Part shown: positions 5,835 to 7,722 of the stretch, piece by piece
How the letters are laid out: each line of letters begins with the position of its first letter
Position numbering within the stretch: position 1 is the first letter of the stretch
DNA from: CAZKCK01 sp964552325
Lineage (GTDB): Bacteria; Bacteroidota; Bacteroidia; Bacteroidales; TTA-H9
DNA length: 7,722 bases
Assembly: GCA_964552325.1 (NCBI GenBank)
Contig: CAZKHA010000166.1
Location: forward strand, 1-7,722
Direction: 5' to 3'
Notes under the pieces: generated by a model
Database searches by the model: none
Told to the model about the DNA's origin: nothing
What the model saw: only the letters and a program-made list of their open reading frames with translations
Program-made: the position numbers and the translations under genes

Positions 5835-6920
5835 TCAGTCATGATAAATCTGCAGAAGCTCCTGCGCAGCGGCATAAGGGCTTAAATGGCTCAATAACAT
5901 TTTCTCCTTGTACGACTTTAACATCAAAGCTATTGTTGGATCACTATAAAACCTACTTACTAGCTGATAATTAATTGTTTCATGTAAAGCATCCATAAGC
6001 TGCTGCTCACGTTTCCGCTCAAAATATCCATTATCTTTGGTAAGCTTGCAGTAATCGCCGATAATATCCCAGGCTTCGGCAATACCAGATTTAGCTCTTG
6101 CTGAGCATAGGCCAACTTGAGGCTTCCAACCCGACTCCATTGGCGGGAACAAATGAAGCGCATTCTCGTATTCAATCCGCGCAAGGCTTGCCTTGGTCTT
6201 GTTATCGCCATCGGCCTTGTTTATCAATATGGCATCCGCCATCTCCATAATACCGCGCTTAATGCCTTGCAATTCATCGCCAGCGCCCGCCAACATCAGC
6301 AACAGAAAAAAGTCTGTCATGGCATGTACCGCGGTTTCCGATTGGCCCACGCCTACCGTTTCGATGATAATAATATCAAAACCAGCTGCTTCACAAAGCA
6401 AGGCCGACTCACGCGTTTTGCGGGCAACACCGCCCAACGATCCTGCTGAAGGGCTGGGCCGTATAAACGCATTGGGATCTATGGCAAGTTCTTCCATACG
6501 CGTTTTATCTCCCAATATACTCCCTTTGGAGCGCTGACTGCTTGGGTCAATGGCAAGAATGGCAACTTTATGCCCTTTATCGGTTAAAAACTTACCAAAC
6601 GCTTCAATAAACGTGCTTTTACCAACCCCCGGAACACCCGTAATGCCCAACCTCAAAGAGTTGCCAGCCGAAGGCAGGCAGCTCATAACAACTTGTTGAG
6701 CAACAACTTGATGGCTTTCGAGTGAGCTTTCGACCAACGTAATGGCTTGGCTCAAGATGCTGCGATTGCCTTGCAGAATACCTTTTGTGTAATACTCAGG
6801 GTCTTGCACGACCTTCTTCCGCTTCAGATTCTGAAGGTAGGCATGGTTTACTTGTGAGGGCTGTTCAATGCCTTCCTGCACCTTCAAAGCTGATTTATCC
6901 TGTTTTTCAGGGGATTTCAT
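5835..6920 (-). CDS. meaB: Methylmalonyl-CoA mutase-associated GTPase MeaB
   Basis: A 361-residue G3E-family (MeaB/ArgK) P-loop GTPase. Visible motifs (numbered from the ATG) are Walker A GVPGVGKST at 95-103, I-D-P-S-S at 124-128, the family signature ETVGVGQSE at 187-195, and the guanine-specificity motif N-K-A-D at 234-237. MeaB proteins chaperone adenosylcobalamin-dependent methylmalonyl-CoA mutase, gating cofactor loading and protecting it from inactivation in propionate/succinate metabolism. The C-terminal helical segment (about 290-361) fits the dimerisation arm. The mutase genes usually found nearby are not in this window. An in-frame TTG at 6941 is rejected as a start because it lies inside the TAAATTTG promoter box; ATG at 6920 gives a leader of only about 12 nt. 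No Shine-Dalgarno sequence and no convincing terminator are seen. It is divergent from the tRNA-Lys gene. Confidence 0.96.
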   Translation of the reverse strand: MKSPEKQDKSALKVQEGIEQPSQVNHAYLQNLKRKKVVQDPEYYTKGILQGNRSILSQAITLVESSLESHQVVAQQVVMSCLPSAGNSLRLGITGVPGVGKSTFIEAFGKFLTDKGHKVAILAIDPSSQRSKGSILGDKTRMEELAIDPNAFIRPSPSAGSLGGVARKTRESALLCEAAGFDIIIIETVGVGQSETAVHAMTDFFLLLMLAGAGDELQGIKRGIMEMADAILINKADGDNKTKASLARIEYENALHLFPPMESGWKPQVGLCSARAKSGIAEAWDIIGDYCKLTKDNGYFERKREQQLMDALHETINYQLVSRFYSDPTIALMLKSYKEKMLLSHLSPYAAAQELLQIYHD

Positions 6921-6938
6921 AATTATGAATTGGTAGGG

Positions 6939-6971
6939 CAAATTTAGTTGTTTTCATCATCTCAAGCTCAA
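6939..6971 (-). promoter_or_regulatory. Bacteroidota-type promoter for meaB
   Basis: TAAATTTG on the minus strand (6946-6939) matches the -7 box TAnnTTTG perfectly. TTG at 6971-6969 lies 22 bp upstream; another TTG at 6965-6963 gives 16 bp. The predicted start near 6932 is just before the ATG at 6920. Confidence 0.55.
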
Positions 6972-7015
6972 CATCCAAAACAGAGGGCCGGGGAAGGCAG
7001 TTTTTTGGGTTAGGC

Positions 7016-7044
7016 TTGGCGATTCATAAAATTTTGTATTTTTG
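7016..7044 (+). promoter_or_regulatory. Bacteroidota-type promoter for tRNA-Lys
   Basis: TTG at 7016-7018 and TATTTTTG at 7037-7044 (a perfect TAnnTTTG) are separated by 18 bp. Transcription would start near 7051, about 13 nt before the mature tRNA 5' end. Confidence 0.65.
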
Positions 7045-7063
7045 CAGCCCCAAAATCAACCTA

Positions 7064-7136
7064 CTCTCCGTAGCTCAGCTGGTAGAGCAAATGACTCTTA
7101 ATCATTGGGTCACAGGTTCGAATCCTGTCGGGGAGA
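7064..7136 (+). tRNA. tRNA-Lys (anticodon CTT)
   Basis: A complete 73-nt cloverleaf. The acceptor stem is CTCTCCG with CGGGGAG (one T-G pair) and the discriminator base is A at 7136. The D stem is GCTC/GAGC, the anticodon stem AATGA/TCATT, and the T arm ACAGG-TTCGAAT-CCTGT. The anticodon loop CTCTTAA places CTT at 7097-7099, reading AAG. The 3' CCA is not encoded. It is transcribed alone, with its own promoter upstream and a terminator 10 nt downstream. A protein-like open frame across it is an artefact. Confidence 0.97.
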
Positions 7137-7145
7137 CTGAAAATC

Positions 7146-7180
7146 AAGCCGTTACAAAACCATTTGTAACGGCTTTTTTT
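7146..7180 (+). terminator. Intrinsic terminator of the tRNA-Lys gene
   Basis: A perfect 13-bp stem (AAGCCGTTACAAA at 7146-7158 with its exact complement at 7163-7175) around an ACCA loop, ending in seven T (7174-7180). It closes the tRNA transcription unit. Confidence 0.95.
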
Positions 7181-7528
7181 AGCTCACTTACAATCTCACT
7201 TACATTTTCGTTGATGCTTCATGTTGGACTACTCTTTATCTTTCCAACTACATATTGGCATGTATAAAATATGAAACCAGATTTTCCATTTCTGAAAAAA
7301 CTGGTTCCACTTGAAAAAAACAACTTAGGCAGTAAAGGGTATAGATGCGGCTTGATCGTAAGGTAAACTGCCGAACAGCCAGAGCGAATCCTTATAAAAG
7401 GAGTTCAATTGCTCGCTAAATAAAATAATCTACCGCCAAAAGAAGGCACTTACTAAGCCGGTGCTAATAAAAGCCAAAAACCATCACAGGTGTTTAAAAT
7501 GCAATCACCGATGTAATATTACAGTAAA
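7181..7528. other. 348-bp stretch without an intact gene
   Basis: No open frame with family-like features crosses this stretch. It holds an imperfect inverted repeat with AACCAG (7275-7280) and CTGGTT (7301-7306) arms but no T-run on either side, a GGCAGT/ACTGCC pair (7328-7333, 7366-7371), a possible coding relic on the minus strand (described separately), and a perfect 12-bp palindrome TGTAATATTACA at 7512-7523 just downstream of the WG-repeat gene. Confidence 0.6.
7325..7483 (-). pseudogene. Possible relic of a membrane-protein gene (doubtful)
   Basis: Read on the minus strand from 7483 to a TAA at 7327-7325, one frame gives 51 codons with a membrane-protein-like composition, interrupted by one TAG at 7432-7430 and preceded by TGA at 7486-7484. 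Segments such as 'ISTGLVSAFFWR' and 'DSLWLFGSL' vaguely resemble the middle of FecCD/BtuC-type permeases, where an S-A-x segment is followed by W-x-x-G-S/G. This is an eyeball comparison only. An open run of 34 codons between stops is not rare by chance in AT-rich DNA, so it may be noise. Confidence 0.15.
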
Positions 7529-7722
7529 TCATGGGATTACATTTCCATCCAAATCAATCTCAAAACTGTTCCCTTTCAATACAACCGAGGCCCGTCCATC
7601 CTTAAACGGGGATGCTTTGGTAAATTTTGCTTCAATCACTTCCCTTCCTGTTGTGTCGATGTAACCATATCTCTTTCTAAACCCATCTTTAGTAACAATG
7701 GCACGGCCCTCACTATAACCTG
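7529..7722 (-). CDS. WG-repeat protein, 3' end only (start beyond the window)
   Basis: An open frame on the minus strand enters from the window edge and stops at TGA 7531-7529, giving 63 visible codons. They contain one clear WG-type repeat: Y-S-E-G-R-A-x-V, then a Lys/Arg-rich turn, then YGYIDTTGREVI, followed by F-K-D-G-R-A as the start of another, shorter unit ending in DLDGNVIP. WG (KWG) repeats are about 35-40 residues long and usually occur in tandem, so most of the protein should lie beyond 7722. The Trp of the canonical WGYID is Tyr here. Function is unknown for most such proteins; they are often exported and presumed to bind partners. No terminator follows; a 12-bp palindrome lies 6 nt downstream. 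Confidence 0.8.
   Translation of the reverse strand, partial: GYSEGRAIVTKDGFRKRYGYIDTTGREVIEAKFTKASPFKDGRASVVLKGNSFEIDLDGNVIP

Noticed and set aside
5369..5844. Two plus-strand open frames covering the end of the YbhN-like gene, the gap and the repeat
   Set aside because: One is out of frame inside the YbhN-like gene, and both translate the structured repeat ('LRSGLSATIPHAIN'-type peptides), a known kind of spurious protein.
6117..6537. Plus-strand open frames opposite meaB
   Set aside because: They are antisense shadows of a well-conserved GTPase gene with no family features of their own.
6921..6941. TTG at 6941 as the start of meaB
   Set aside because: It lies inside the TAAATTTG -7 promoter box, so the codon would be upstream of the predicted transcript start.
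7064..7180. tRNA-Lys as an attachment site of an integrated element
   Set aside because: No integrase gene and no repeated copy of the tRNA 3' end is visible in the window.
7016..7267. An 83-codon plus-strand open frame starting with TTG
   Set aside because: It runs through the tRNA-Lys gene and its terminator; the 'SVAQLVEQ...GSNPVG' stretch is simply a translated tRNA.
7275..7306. AACCAG/CTGGTT inverted repeat as a terminator
   Set aside because: The stem is interrupted, and neither strand shows a T-run directly after it.

Overview
The window looks like a chromosomal segment of a Bacteroidota bacterium. This rests on AT-rich coding sequence, genes that mostly lack Shine-Dalgarno sequences, three promoters of the Bacteroidota type (TTG/TTTG, spacer, TAnnTTTG), a LytS/LytTR-type two-component pair, a WG-repeat protein, and an intergenic repeat of a kind I recall from Bacteroidota genomes. 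Genus cannot be told from the sequence. No phage, transposase, integrase or CRISPR array is visible.

Region 1 (1-2675, plus strand) is a compact apparent operon. It holds the 3' part of a LytS-family sensor kinase, an intact LytTR response regulator, and a soluble phospholipase D/cardiolipin synthase-like enzyme with two intact HKD motifs. The kinase is the most unusual gene here. Its fold is recognisable and its frame is open, but the phosphoacceptor histidine is arginine and the nucleotide-binding boxes are eroded. It looks like a pseudokinase paired with a catalytically normal regulator.

Region 2 (2659-4274, minus strand) holds an EamA/DMT-type transporter, whose 3' end overlaps the phospholipase gene by 17 bp in convergent orientation, and a small heat shock protein (Hsp20). 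The Hsp20 gene has an unusually strong Shine-Dalgarno sequence, a clean intrinsic terminator and a CxxC pair just before the alpha-crystallin domain.

Region 3 (4524-5834) holds a YbhN/UPF0104 flippase-like membrane protein, then an intergenic stretch with a 74-bp structured repeat. In E. coli the homologues of this protein and of the phospholipase (ybhN and clsB/ybhO) are neighbours, so finding both within 4 kb here is suggestive.

Region 4 (5835-7180) holds meaB, a GTPase chaperone of methylmalonyl-CoA mutase, on the minus strand. Divergent from it is a complete tRNA-Lys(CTT) unit with promoter, tRNA and a perfect 13-bp-stem terminator.

Region 5 (7181-7722) holds about 350 bp with no intact gene, including a doubtful coding relic, and then the 3' end of a WG-repeat protein on the minus strand that runs off the window.

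A tentative link between the genes is the cell envelope: sensing (two-component pair), phospholipid synthesis (PLD/Cls-like) and lipid translocation (YbhN-like). The remaining genes look like ordinary housekeeping or stress functions.
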